DNA of 9,768 nucleotides from an uncultured Bacteroidales bacterium (GTDB taxonomy: Bacteria; Bacteroidota; Bacteroidia; Bacteroidales; UBA932). The DNA lies in the NCBI GenBank assembly GCA_946405485.1, contig CAMJHJ010000076.1, positions 1 through 9,768 of the forward strand, read 5' to 3'. Positions 1 through 6,613 of this stretch are shown one piece after another. Position 1 is the first letter of the stretch. Every line of letters starts with the position of its first letter. The notes under the pieces were generated by a model that worked only from the letters and a program-made list of their open reading frames with translations, made no database searches and was not told the origin of the DNA. A program made the position numbers and the translations under genes.

Positions 1-881
1 TTGATGGACTGGATGCTCTGCAGCATGTAATAAGGGGCATTGCCGTACACCAGGCCCTGGAACGCGAGGTGGCCGCCGAAGACCAGTCGGTCGGTCAGCG
101 GGAAGAACTGCTTGAAGTGGGCGGCGACCTTGATATAGCTGTTGTTGTGCTTGGAGATGAAGTCCGGAGAACCGAAAGCGTAAAGTTCGAGGTTGGTGCC
201 CTTGGTCGGATTGTTCTCGTGGTCGCGTGTGTCGAAGACGACGCCGGCCTTGAACTCGAGGTGCTGGCCGCCGTCCTTCTCGGCTTCGGGGATGATGCCG
301 TGCTTGACGTACAGGTCATAGAGAGACACGTCGGAGGCCGTGCCGCTCAGGTCTTTGTTCGCGGCATGGCCGGTCTTGATGTTCCAGTAGGTGACGCCGG
401 CGGCCCAGCCCCAGTGGCTGTCGCCGATATTGCCTTGGAAGCAAGTCTGGACGCGGAAAATGTCACGCCGCATCAGATACAGGCCCTGGCCGTCCACGAT
501 TTTGTCCATCTGCGGGACATACAGCGAGGAAGCTCCATTGAAACCGTAGAAATTGGTGGTCTTGTTGCCAAACCAGGAGATGGCTGCGGATACGCGCAGT
601 CCCGGGATCAGGTACTTGCTGTCGAAGAAACTGTGCAGGACGGTGTTGCCCTTGGAGTAGCGGGAAATCTCAACATTGCCTTTCCAGACATAGTCCGGAT
701 AAGTGGAGCCGTCACCGTACCAGTAAATGTCGGACAAAGCGCCATAGTGCCAACCCAGGTCGGAGGAATAGCCGACAGCCGGCAGCGGGCCGAAGTTAAG
801 CCCGGTCTTGGCGACTTCCTGGGCAAAAGAGTTTAGGGTGCAGCCGATCAGGATGGCGGCTGCGAGGATCATTTTTTTCAT
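1..881 (-). CDS. Omp85-family (BamA/TamA-like) outer membrane beta-barrel protein, partial (C-terminus outside window)
   Basis: The first 293 codons are present; the 3' end runs off the left edge. Residues 1-20 form a signal peptide (MKKMILAAAILIGCTLNSFA) with likely cleavage before Gln21, a common Bacteroidota pattern. The mature part goes straight into aromatic, alternating beta-strand sequence with no visible POTRA domain. Residues 213-229 (GVVFDTRDHENNPTKGT) match the D15/Omp85 barrel signature, in which a DTRD-type strand is followed by NPTKG. This suggests a barrel-only Omp85 protein, a class reported mainly from Bacteroidetes/Chlorobi. What it assembles or transports is unknown. The start at 881 lies only 2 bases after the stop of the upstream acyltransferase gene, so the two are probably co-transcribed and translationally coupled. 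A second in-frame ATG sits three codons in. A LIGC sequence inside the signal resembles a lipobox, but a lipid-anchored barrel is less likely. The family call is fairly firm, the role is not. Confidence 0.8.
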   Translation of the reverse strand, partial: MKKMILAAAILIGCTLNSFAQEVAKTGLNFGPLPAVGYSSDLGWHYGALSDIYWYGDGSTYPDYVWKGNVEISRYSKGNTVLHSFFDSKYLIPGLRVSAAISWFGNKTTNFYGFNGASSLYVPQMDKIVDGQGLYLMRRDIFRVQTCFQGNIGDSHWGWAAGVTYWNIKTGHAANKDLSGTASDVSLYDLYVKHGIIPEAEKDGGQHLEFKAGVVFDTRDHENNPTKGTNLELYAFGSPDFISKHNNSYIKVAAHFKQFFPLTDRLVFGGHLAFQGLVYGNAPYYMLQSIQSI

Positions 882-883
882 AT

Positions 884-2125
884 TTATTTTGTTTGGTTAT
901 TAGGCATGAGCGTGTTGGCCTTTGCAGAAAGGCGCGCGTAGGTATCTTTGAGTTCTTTGTGTCCGAAAAGCAGGCGGATGTCGGAAACCAGGATCCGGAC
1001 AAAGTTCAGGCTCGCGTAGAAGAAACGGTGGGACATCGCAGCCAGGATGAATGCGATGACGGCGGCCTTCCAGGGCAGGCAAAGGAAGAAAACCAGCGCC
1101 CAGACGATGACCATAAGGAGTGTGCCCGCGAACTTGACGCCGAAACGTGCCGTGCGGGCGAACGCCTTGTCTTTGAGGCCCCGTACAATGTGGCCGGAGA
1201 CCAGCCAGAGAGGCGCTGCCGCAACGGCGGCAAAGAGGAAGCAGGGGAGGAAAACCAGTGCCAGGAGGACTTTGCCCAGGACACGGAGCGCCAGATGCCT
1301 CCGACCGAAAGACCAGGACGAGAGTCTGGCTTCTTTGCGCTTGTGCTCAAAGTCGGCAGCCTCGGAAACCAGCACGTCGTCCGCGGCCATCGCCGCATCC
1401 TGTCCCGCCATCTTGGTGAGGGTCCAACGGCCCTCATAGCTCTCGTCATCCGGCAGATAGGTGATCAGACCCGCGATCCGCTCCTTCAGGATGCCCAGCA
1501 GTCCGCGGTGGATTTCAGCCTCTCCGGCATCCGGATGCGCCGCGACATATTCTGTCACGTTGATGGGCTTTCCATACCGGATTTTGAGCGAGGTCTGCAG
1601 ACGGTAGTAGTCTTCGTATTCGAGTCCCATCGGGACGATATAGACCGGCTTGGAGCCGCCGAATCGCTCGTTGGCGAGCAGGGCGGTGCGGGTGATGCCT
1701 TTCTTGAGGGGCAGCAGGGAGTGCATGGGCCGGTGTGTGCCTTCGGCGAACATGGCGTAGCGCATGCCGTGGCCCAGGCATTCGACGACTTCATCCATCG
1801 TCTCGCGGTTGTGCAACACTTCCTGGAGACCGTCCCGCACACGGGGAATGGGCAGGATACGCAGGAAACGCAGGAACTTGTTCAGGATGGGTTTGCGGAA
1901 AACGTCCGCCCGCGCACCGAAGAGCGTTGCGTCCTTCCTGTCTTGCAGGACGACAAGTGCGTCCATCAGCGTATTGCAGTGGTTGGGGGCCATGATGACC
2001 GCCCCGTCGGTCGGGACGTTCTCCCATCCCTCGGAATCTATCTTGCTGAACAGGCTGCGGACCGTAGCGTCGCACCAGCTTTTTAGCGCGAAATAACGCC
2101 AATCCTTTTCGTATGTCTTTTTCAT
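884..2125 (-). CDS. PlsC-type (LPLAT superfamily) glycerolipid acyltransferase with C-terminal membrane extension
   Basis: 413 aa. The N-terminal ~220 residues form a lysophospholipid acyltransferase domain, a family that transfers acyl groups to glycerol-3-phosphate, lysophosphatidate or other lipid acceptors at the inner membrane. Visible motifs: block I is NHCNTLMD (residues 48-55, His49 and Asp55), with spacing HX5D instead of the textbook HX4D. As I recall, HX5D occurs in the eukaryotic-GPAT-like branch of the superfamily. Block III is FAEGTHR (126-132), and YIVPMGLEYED (162-172) matches the later VP motif region. A charged linker (about 225-275) leads to two hydrophobic stretches (about 279-312 and 330-365), each probably a membrane hairpin, so the protein should be integral to the membrane. 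The start at 2125 is 1 base after the transporter stop. The last bases are A-rich and lead directly into the Omp85 gene. Acceptor specificity cannot be read from sequence, so plsC is not assigned as symbol. Confidence 0.85.
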   Translation of the reverse strand: MKKTYEKDWRYFALKSWCDATVRSLFSKIDSEGWENVPTDGAVIMAPNHCNTLMDALVVLQDRKDATLFGARADVFRKPILNKFLRFLRILPIPRVRDGLQEVLHNRETMDEVVECLGHGMRYAMFAEGTHRPMHSLLPLKKGITRTALLANERFGGSKPVYIVPMGLEYEDYYRLQTSLKIRYGKPINVTEYVAAHPDAGEAEIHRGLLGILKERIAGLITYLPDDESYEGRWTLTKMAGQDAAMAADDVLVSEAADFEHKRKEARLSSWSFGRRHLALRVLGKVLLALVFLPCFLFAAVAAAPLWLVSGHIVRGLKDKAFARTARFGVKFAGTLLMVIVWALVFFLCLPWKAAVIAFILAAMSHRFFYASLNFVRILVSDIRLLFGHKELKDTYARLSAKANTLMPNNQTK

Positions 2126-2126
2126 C

Positions 2127-3080
2127 TTATCCGGTAATGCGCTTTTCGTGTAAGTTGAAGATCGTGGATACCGTCAGGCCGGAGATAATGTGCCAGATGC
2201 CCCACCAGGCCGTGATCACGAGCATACCGCCATGGGGCGGGAATCCGGCGAACAGGGAGGTGCCGAGCAGCAGTACGAGGCCAAGGCCGGAGTTCTGGAT
2301 GCCGGTCTCGATGGTCAGGGTTCTGCGGTCGCGGAAGGGGACCTTGAAGATGGATCCGACACTGAAACCGATGGCAAGGGCCAGCAGGTTGTGGATGAGC
2401 ACCACGACGAAGATGTATTTGATGCACTTCAGGAAAGCGTCGATGTTTCCGGCGAAGGACAGGATGACCATCGCGATGAAGAATAGGATGGAGACCCACT
2501 GGAAAGGTTTCTTCAGCTTTTCAGCGACCTTCGGCAGGAAACGCGAGGTCAGGATGCCCAGTGTGAGCGGGATGCCCAGCAGGATGAAGATGGTCTTGAA
2601 GACATCCCACAGGGGGATGACCAGCGTCGGGACCTCGCCCGCGACTTTCGCGGTATGGAGATAAAGATTGCCCCAGATATAAAAGTTGGCCGGGGTCATC
2701 AGGATGGCCAGCGCCGTACTGATGGCGGTCAGGGATACCGACAACTCGATATTCGCCTTGGAGAGGGAAGACATGAAGTTGGAGATGTTGCCTCCCGGGC
2801 AGGAGGCTACCAGGATCATGCCGAGTCCCATCATGGGAGAGATCCAGTTGCCGATCAGGCAGGCCAGGCAGAAGGTGAAGGCAGGCAGCAGGATAAGCTG
2901 GCAGCACATTCCCAGGATGACGGATTTGGGTTTCTTGAAGACTTCGATGAAGATGCCGGGCTTGATGCCGAGGGCGACGCCGAACATCACAAAGGCAAGC
3001 ACGATGTTGATCGTGTTCATTCCGCCCGCATTCAGGGTTACATCGATCTGGTCGATATGGGCGGCGATTTCAGGACTCAT
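2127..3080 (-). CDS. Bile acid:sodium symporter (BASS/SBF) family transporter
   Basis: 317 aa, the usual length for the family, nearly all hydrophobic with about 9-10 predicted membrane segments. Two signature regions are present: CPGGNISNFMSSLSKAN (94-110), where the broken helix and sodium site lie, and IETGIQNSGLGL (257-268), whose Glu258 and Gln262/Asn263 correspond to the sodium-binding ExxxQN pattern of ASBT-type transporters. Members move organic anions (bile acids, pantoate, pyruvate and other small acids) into the cytoplasm with sodium; the substrate here is unknown. The start at 3080 (MSPEIAAHIDQ) gives a short soluble N-terminus before the first helix; Met21 is a possible alternative. 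The gene is followed by the acyltransferase after 1 base and is the first of a three-gene run. Confidence is high for the family, low for any substrate. Confidence 0.9.
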   Translation of the reverse strand: MSPEIAAHIDQIDVTLNAGGMNTINIVLAFVMFGVALGIKPGIFIEVFKKPKSVILGMCCQLILLPAFTFCLACLIGNWISPMMGLGMILVASCPGGNISNFMSSLSKANIELSVSLTAISTALAILMTPANFYIWGNLYLHTAKVAGEVPTLVIPLWDVFKTIFILLGIPLTLGILTSRFLPKVAEKLKKPFQWVSILFFIAMVILSFAGNIDAFLKCIKYIFVVVLIHNLLALAIGFSVGSIFKVPFRDRRTLTIETGIQNSGLGLVLLLGTSLFAGFPPHGGMLVITAWWGIWHIISGLTVSTIFNLHEKRITG

Positions 3081-3114
3081 AGCTTACAGTATTATCGTCT
3101 GTAGTTAATTCTAT

Positions 3115-3145
3115 GCAAGATAACACTTTTCCCTTGATTTCCCAA
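3115..3145 (-). promoter_or_regulatory. Candidate promoter for the transporter-acyltransferase-Omp85 run
   Basis: In the 73-base gap between the MBL gene stop (3154) and the transporter start (3080), the minus strand carries TTGG (3145-3142), a 19-base spacer, then TATCTTGC (3122-3115). This resembles the Bacteroidota layout of a TTTG/TTG -33 element and a TAnnTTTG -7 element, but the -7 match is imperfect. A start would fall roughly 25-30 bases before the ATG. No hairpin terminator for the upstream gene is visible, so read-through from it is also possible. Confidence 0.3.
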
Positions 3146-3153
3146 CACAGACG

Positions 3154-4020
3154 CTATTCCGACTCCAGGACAAGGCCGTCGAAGGCGGGGTGGACATGGG
3201 GTGGAAGCATGGCTGCGAAATCCTTGTGGCAGGGCAGCAAATGGGAGATGTGCGTAATATATGACTCTTTCGCACCGATGCGCTCAAACAGGTCCAGCGC
3301 TTCCTTCAGGGAGAAATGCGAAAAGTGCGGGGCGATCTTGACACAGTTGAGCGTCACGGCGTCCAACCCCCGGAGTTTGTCGAATTCCGACTCCTCGATC
3401 TGGTTCATGTCGGTCAGGTAAGCGATGCGGCCGAAACGGAATCCCAGCACGGAAAGCATTTTCGTCTTGTGATGCCAGCCCTGGATCGGGATGACTTCTA
3501 CGGGCGGCAGGGTCTCGGCGCCGGATGGGGCTTCATAATGGTAACCGAATCCCGACTCCCAGACAAGGGTACGCTCGGCTGCGTTGGAGTGGACGAAGAA
3601 TGGTTCGCTTCCGATGCGGTGGACGTTCCATTCCGGGGCGCCCGGATATTTCTTTTCCGCGAAAGCGTAACTATACTCGCGGCGCAGGGAGTTCTCGACG
3701 TATTCCTGGCAGTAAATGTTGACGGGCTTGGCTTCCAGCAGGTTGAAGGACCGGACGTCATCGAGTCCTCCGGTGTGGTCTTTGTGGTTGTGGGTCAGCA
3801 GGATGGCATCCAAGTGCCGGACGCCCTGGCGCAGCATCTGGCTGCGAAAATCCGGGCCGCAGTCCACCAGGATCGTCAGTCCGCCGTATTCCACCAGGGC
3901 CGAAGAGCGCAGTCGCTTGTCATGCGGATCGGCGCTGCGGCAGACGGGGCAGTCGCAGCCGATCATCGGCACGCCCTGTGAAGTTCCAGTCCCTAAAAAG
4001 GTCAGTTTGGTTTTTTCCAT
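3154..4020 (-). CDS. MBL-fold metallohydrolase, PhnP-like phosphodiesterase group
   Basis: 288 aa from the ATG at 4020. The protein opens with LTFLGTGTSQGVPMIGC, typical of the PhnP/tRNase Z-like branch of metallo-beta-lactamase-fold hydrolases. The metal-binding motif is THNHKDH (76-82: His77, His79, Asp81, His82). Later ligands are likely His183/His184 (GWHHK), Asp204 (YLTDMN) and His260 (THISHLLPCH). Cysteines 22, 24 and 27 (GCDCPVC) match the extra structural zinc site seen in PhnP. E. coli PhnP cleaves 5-phosphoribosyl 1,2-cyclic phosphate, but no phosphonate genes are nearby, so a general phosphodiester hydrolase of the cytoplasm is the safer call. There is no signal peptide. I chose ATG 4020 over an in-frame TTG at 4032, because the family N-terminus begins right after it and the TTG overlaps a strong -7 element. 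The gene diverges from the phosphatase operon. Confidence 0.88.
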   Translation of the reverse strand: MEKTKLTFLGTGTSQGVPMIGCDCPVCRSADPHDKRLRSSALVEYGGLTILVDCGPDFRSQMLRQGVRHLDAILLTHNHKDHTGGLDDVRSFNLLEAKPVNIYCQEYVENSLRREYSYAFAEKKYPGAPEWNVHRIGSEPFFVHSNAAERTLVWESGFGYHYEAPSGAETLPPVEVIPIQGWHHKTKMLSVLGFRFGRIAYLTDMNQIEESEFDKLRGLDAVTLNCVKIAPHFSHFSLKEALDLFERIGAKESYITHISHLLPCHKDFAAMLPPHVHPAFDGLVLESE

Positions 4021-4029
4021 ATGCGGAGG

Positions 4030-4037
4030 CAAAAATA
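4030..4037 (-). promoter_or_regulatory. -7 promoter element (TAnnTTTG) for the MBL hydrolase gene
   Basis: On the minus strand the bases read TATTTTTG, a perfect match to the Bacteroidota -7 consensus TAnnTTTG. Only 9 bases separate it from the ATG at 4020, so the transcript would be leaderless or nearly so. No clear TTTG -33 element sits at the usual distance. The site lies in a very AT-rich island, which raises the chance of a coincidental match. Confidence 0.4.
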
Positions 4038-4049
4038 ATAATTATTATT
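4034..4049. repeat. Perfect 16-base palindrome between divergent -7 elements
   Basis: AATAATAATTATTATT reads the same on both strands. It overlaps the minus-strand -7 element by 4 bases and ends one base before the plus-strand -7 element. It could be an operator for a dimeric regulator of both directions, or merely a product of AT richness in a region where DNA must melt. Confidence 0.5.
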
Positions 4050-4050
4050 G

Positions 4051-4058
4051 TATCTTTG
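4051..4058 (+). promoter_or_regulatory. -7 promoter element (TAnnTTTG) for the phosphatase-glycosidase operon
   Basis: TATCTTTG is a perfect match to the Bacteroidota -7 consensus and lies 30 bases before the ATG at 4089, giving an expected short leader of about 25 bases. The region where a TTTG -33 element would sit (about 4025-4033) reads GAGGCAAAA and does not match, so an activator may be needed or the -33 element may be weak. This is the only promoter-like site before the four-gene run. Confidence 0.55.
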
Positions 4059-4088
4059 TTTTCTGTCCAACGACTGTCACCTTCAGAT

Positions 4089-5342
4089 ATGAACAGATTT
4101 TTCCTGCCGCTTCTCCTGTTGACTTTCGTGCTGCCGCTTGGCGCGCAGCCGGCCCGGGAGGAGATTGCCGCGGATCCGGCCAGGGCGGCCGGCTTGCACT
4201 ATGCGTACCCTGGCCCCCAGTCGGTCCAGACGCCTGCCCCCAAGGGATTCAAACCTTTTTACATCAGCCATTTCGGCCGCCATGGTTCTCGCTGGCACTG
4301 CGATGTCCAGGATTATGAGATGCCTCTCTCAGTATTGGAGGATGCCCATGCGGCTTCTGCCCTGACCCCCGTCGGGGAAGATGTTTTGCGCAAGGCCCGT
4401 GCGATGGCCCGGGACGGAGCTGGCCGGGTCGGCGAACTCACCCGTCTGGGTACGCGTCAGCATCAGGGCATTGCGGACCGCATGGTCCGGTCTTTCCCGG
4501 AGGTCTTTGAAGGCCAGGCAAAGATAACGGCCAATTCAACGACTTCTCACCGGGTGATGATGAGCATGTTTTATTTCTGCAATGAACTGAAGAAACATAA
4601 TCCCCGCCTCGAGATCGACCTGAACAGCAGCCGGCGCGACGCCTCTTTCGTGTCCAACCGTATCAAGTCTTCCGGTCCCGCGCCCTACGATGTCAAAATC
4701 GAGAAAGAGAACCTGAAAAGGAAGCTCATGCAGCCGGAGCGGTTGACGGGCGTGCTCTTCTCGGACCCGGATTATGTGCGGGAAAAAGTGGATGCGCAGA
4801 AATTCATGTGGGACCTGTATTACCTGGCGGAGATGGCCCAGAACAACGAACTGGATTCGCTTTCCTTCTTGGATGTGTTCACGGCGGATGAGTTGTATGA
4901 GTGCTGGCGTGTGGACAATTACGATATGTATCTTTATGCCGCGGATCCCCGTGCCCAGGATGTCGTCGTGCCTTCCTGTAAGCCCATGATCGCCCATATC
5001 CTGGATCACGCACAGGCTGTCATCGACGAAGGGGGCCACGGTGCCACGCTTCGGTTCTCGCATGATTCCTACCTGGTCCCGATGGCCATCACTCTCCGGC
5101 TCGACGGTTGCACCGGCACGACGGAGGACCCGGAGCGTTGCGATGAAGCCTTCGTCGATTATAAGATTTCCCCGATGTGCGGGAATATCCAACTTGTTTT
5201 CTTCCGCAACCGTAAGGGAGAAGTCCTGGTCAAGTTCATGCTGAATGAGAATGAACTGGGCATTCCGCTGGAGACCGACCGCTGGCCTTATTACAGGTGG
5301 GAAGAAGTACGTGACTATTATAAATCCCTTTATCAACTTTAG
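4089..5342 (+). CDS. Secreted histidine acid phosphatase (histidine phosphatase branch 2), copy 1
   Basis: 417 aa. The signal peptide is MNRFFLPLLLLTFVLPLGA, with cleavage near residues 19-20, so the enzyme acts in the periplasm or outside. The catalytic block is FGRHGSRWH (62-70), where His64... is preceded by Arg64 in RHG: Arg64, His65 (phosphorylated nucleophile), Gly66 and Arg68. The third arginine is Arg155 (TSHRVMMS), and the proton donor pair is His325-Asp326 (RFSHDSYLVP). GELTRLGTRQHQGIA (115-129) is the usual conserved helix of the family. This is the arrangement of phytases, MINPP and AppA-like acid phosphatases, which hydrolyse phosphomonoesters such as phytate or sugar phosphates; the natural substrate is not readable. 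The RHGxRxP signature has His70 in place of proline. The start at 4089 was chosen because an upstream extension has no signal peptide and overlaps the divergent MBL gene. First gene of the run; the next starts after 6 bases and is its paralogue. Confidence 0.88.
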   Translation: MNRFFLPLLLLTFVLPLGAQPAREEIAADPARAAGLHYAYPGPQSVQTPAPKGFKPFYISHFGRHGSRWHCDVQDYEMPLSVLEDAHAASALTPVGEDVLRKARAMARDGAGRVGELTRLGTRQHQGIADRMVRSFPEVFEGQAKITANSTTSHRVMMSMFYFCNELKKHNPRLEIDLNSSRRDASFVSNRIKSSGPAPYDVKIEKENLKRKLMQPERLTGVLFSDPDYVREKVDAQKFMWDLYYLAEMAQNNELDSLSFLDVFTADELYECWRVDNYDMYLYAADPRAQDVVVPSCKPMIAHILDHAQAVIDEGGHGATLRFSHDSYLVPMAITLRLDGCTGTTEDPERCDEAFVDYKISPMCGNIQLVFFRNRKGEVLVKFMLNENELGIPLETDRWPYYRWEEVRDYYKSLYQL

Positions 5343-5348
5343 CGTCCC

Positions 5349-6611
5349 ATGAAAAAGATTCTGCTCAGCGTCCTGTGCGCACTTGTTTTCTTGAATCTCG
5401 GGGCGCAGACACCTTGGGAAGAGATCCGTGCCGACAGCACCCGCGCCGCCGGCCTTCTGATGCCCTATCCCGGGCCTCAGAAGGCGCAGACCAAGGCACC
5501 CCGAGGATACAAGCCCTTTTATATCAGTCATTTCGGACGCCATGGCTCCCGCTGGCATACGAGTGCCAAGACTTACAACTATCCCTTTGAGGTCCTGTCG
5601 GCCGCCGATTCGGCGGACGTGCTGACCCCTTACGGAAAGGATGTCCTGCGGCGGGTGACGATCCTTTGGGAGGACGGCAGGGACCGCGCCGGCGAGCTGA
5701 CGCAGAAGGGCTTCCGCCAGCATAAGGAAATCGCCCGGAGGATGTACACGAGCTTCCGCCGTGTCTTCCGCGGCCGCAAGCACATCAACGCCAACGCCAC
5801 CCAGTCTCCGCGCGTGATGCTCAGCATGGAGTCTTTCTGCCAGGAGTTGCTCTCGCTCAATCCCAGGCTGGACATCAGTCTGGACGCCAGCGCCCGGGAC
5901 CGCGCCTTCCTGGCGTATGAGACTCCCGAAGCCCGCATTTATGCTGACGAAGGCCCCTGGCGGGAGGATTGGAACCGCCTGCGCGATTCCCTCGTCTGTC
6001 CGGATCGGCTGATGAGCGTACTCTTTGCCGACTCCGCTTATGTGCAGGACTGCGTGGATACGCCCGAACTGACTCGCGTCCTTTACCAGCTTGCTTCGAT
6101 CGCCATGGATTCGGATACGGACGTGAGGCTGAACGACCTTTTCACCACGACCGAGTGGTACGATCTCTGGCAGCCCCACAACTATAGCTATTATATGTCC
6201 AAGGGACCCAATCCCGCCGCCGGGGAAAAGGTTCTTGAGCGCTCTTCCGTCCAGACTCTGCAGCATATCATCGCCAAGGCGGACGAGGCCATAGCGACGG
6301 GGGACTGTGCCGCCGACCTTCGTTTTTCACACGATTCGCATCTGGTCCCGCTCAGTACCACGCTCCAGTTGGACGGTTGCCGCGCCAAAGTGACGGATCC
6401 CGGCCAGATAGCCGCCTCGTGGGCTAATTACCGTATCTCTCCGATGGGCGGCAACATCCAGCTGATCTTTTATCGCAACCGGAAAGGGAACGTGCTGGTC
6501 AAGTTCCTGCTAAATGAAAACGAGGTCGGAATCCCGGCCAAGACGGATCTTTATCCGTATTATCGTTGGGAAGACGTAAAGGATTATTACAAAGAATATT
6601 ATAATCTATAG
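5349..6611 (+). CDS. Secreted histidine acid phosphatase (histidine phosphatase branch 2), copy 2
   Basis: 420 aa and a clear paralogue of the preceding gene: residues 55-70 (KPFYISHFGRHGSRWH) are identical, and by hand count 61 of the last 96 residues match. The signal peptide is MKKILLSVLCALVFLNLGA, so it is exported. The catalytic residues are kept: Arg64, His65, Arg68, Arg155 (QSPRVMLS) and the donor pair His328-Asp329 (RFSHDSHLVP). The proline of RHGxRxP is again replaced by His70. The middle (about 183-300), which in this fold forms the alpha domain over the active site and governs substrate choice, is the least similar part; copy 2 has EGPWREDWNRL where copy 1 has a Lys/Glu-rich stretch. 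This suggests duplication followed by a shift in substrate rather than simple dosage. The next gene starts 2 bases after the stop, so coupling is likely. Confidence 0.88.
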   Translation: MKKILLSVLCALVFLNLGAQTPWEEIRADSTRAAGLLMPYPGPQKAQTKAPRGYKPFYISHFGRHGSRWHTSAKTYNYPFEVLSAADSADVLTPYGKDVLRRVTILWEDGRDRAGELTQKGFRQHKEIARRMYTSFRRVFRGRKHINANATQSPRVMLSMESFCQELLSLNPRLDISLDASARDRAFLAYETPEARIYADEGPWREDWNRLRDSLVCPDRLMSVLFADSAYVQDCVDTPELTRVLYQLASIAMDSDTDVRLNDLFTTTEWYDLWQPHNYSYYMSKGPNPAAGEKVLERSSVQTLQHIIAKADEAIATGDCAADLRFSHDSHLVPLSTTLQLDGCRAKVTDPGQIAASWANYRISPMGGNIQLIFYRNRKGNVLVKFLLNENEVGIPAKTDLYPYYRWEDVKDYYKEYYNL

Positions 6612-6613
6612 AT

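Noticed and set aside
69..836. 255-codon open frame on the plus strand opposite the Omp85 gene
   Set aside because: The minus strand gives a signal peptide and the Omp85 barrel signature; the plus frame shows neither start context nor domains.
837..845. Lipobox-like LIGC in the Omp85 signal peptide
   Set aside because: The cysteine is followed by TLNSFAQ, which gives a better type I cleavage site for an outer membrane barrel; a lipoprotein reading was not adopted.
893..2086. 397-codon open frame on the plus strand opposite the acyltransferase
   Set aside because: Composition is Asp/Glu/Arg/Gln-rich without structure, while the minus strand encodes an acyltransferase with HX5D and EGTHR motifs.
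3081..3153. Terminator hairpin after the MBL gene
   Set aside because: No stable inverted repeat followed by a T-run is visible in this gap on the minus strand.
4021..4032. Upstream TTG start (4032) for the MBL hydrolase
   Set aside because: It adds only four residues, uses a rarer start codon and lies within the -7 element; the family N-terminus fits the ATG at 4020.
3978..4088. 37-codon N-terminal extension of the first phosphatase
   Set aside because: It would overlap the divergent MBL gene and the promoter region, and would bury the signal peptide that begins at 4089.
4536..6266. 576-codon open frame on the minus strand spanning both phosphatase genes
   Set aside because: It crosses the junction of two well-supported plus-strand genes and its translation has no family motifs; it is a by-product of base composition.
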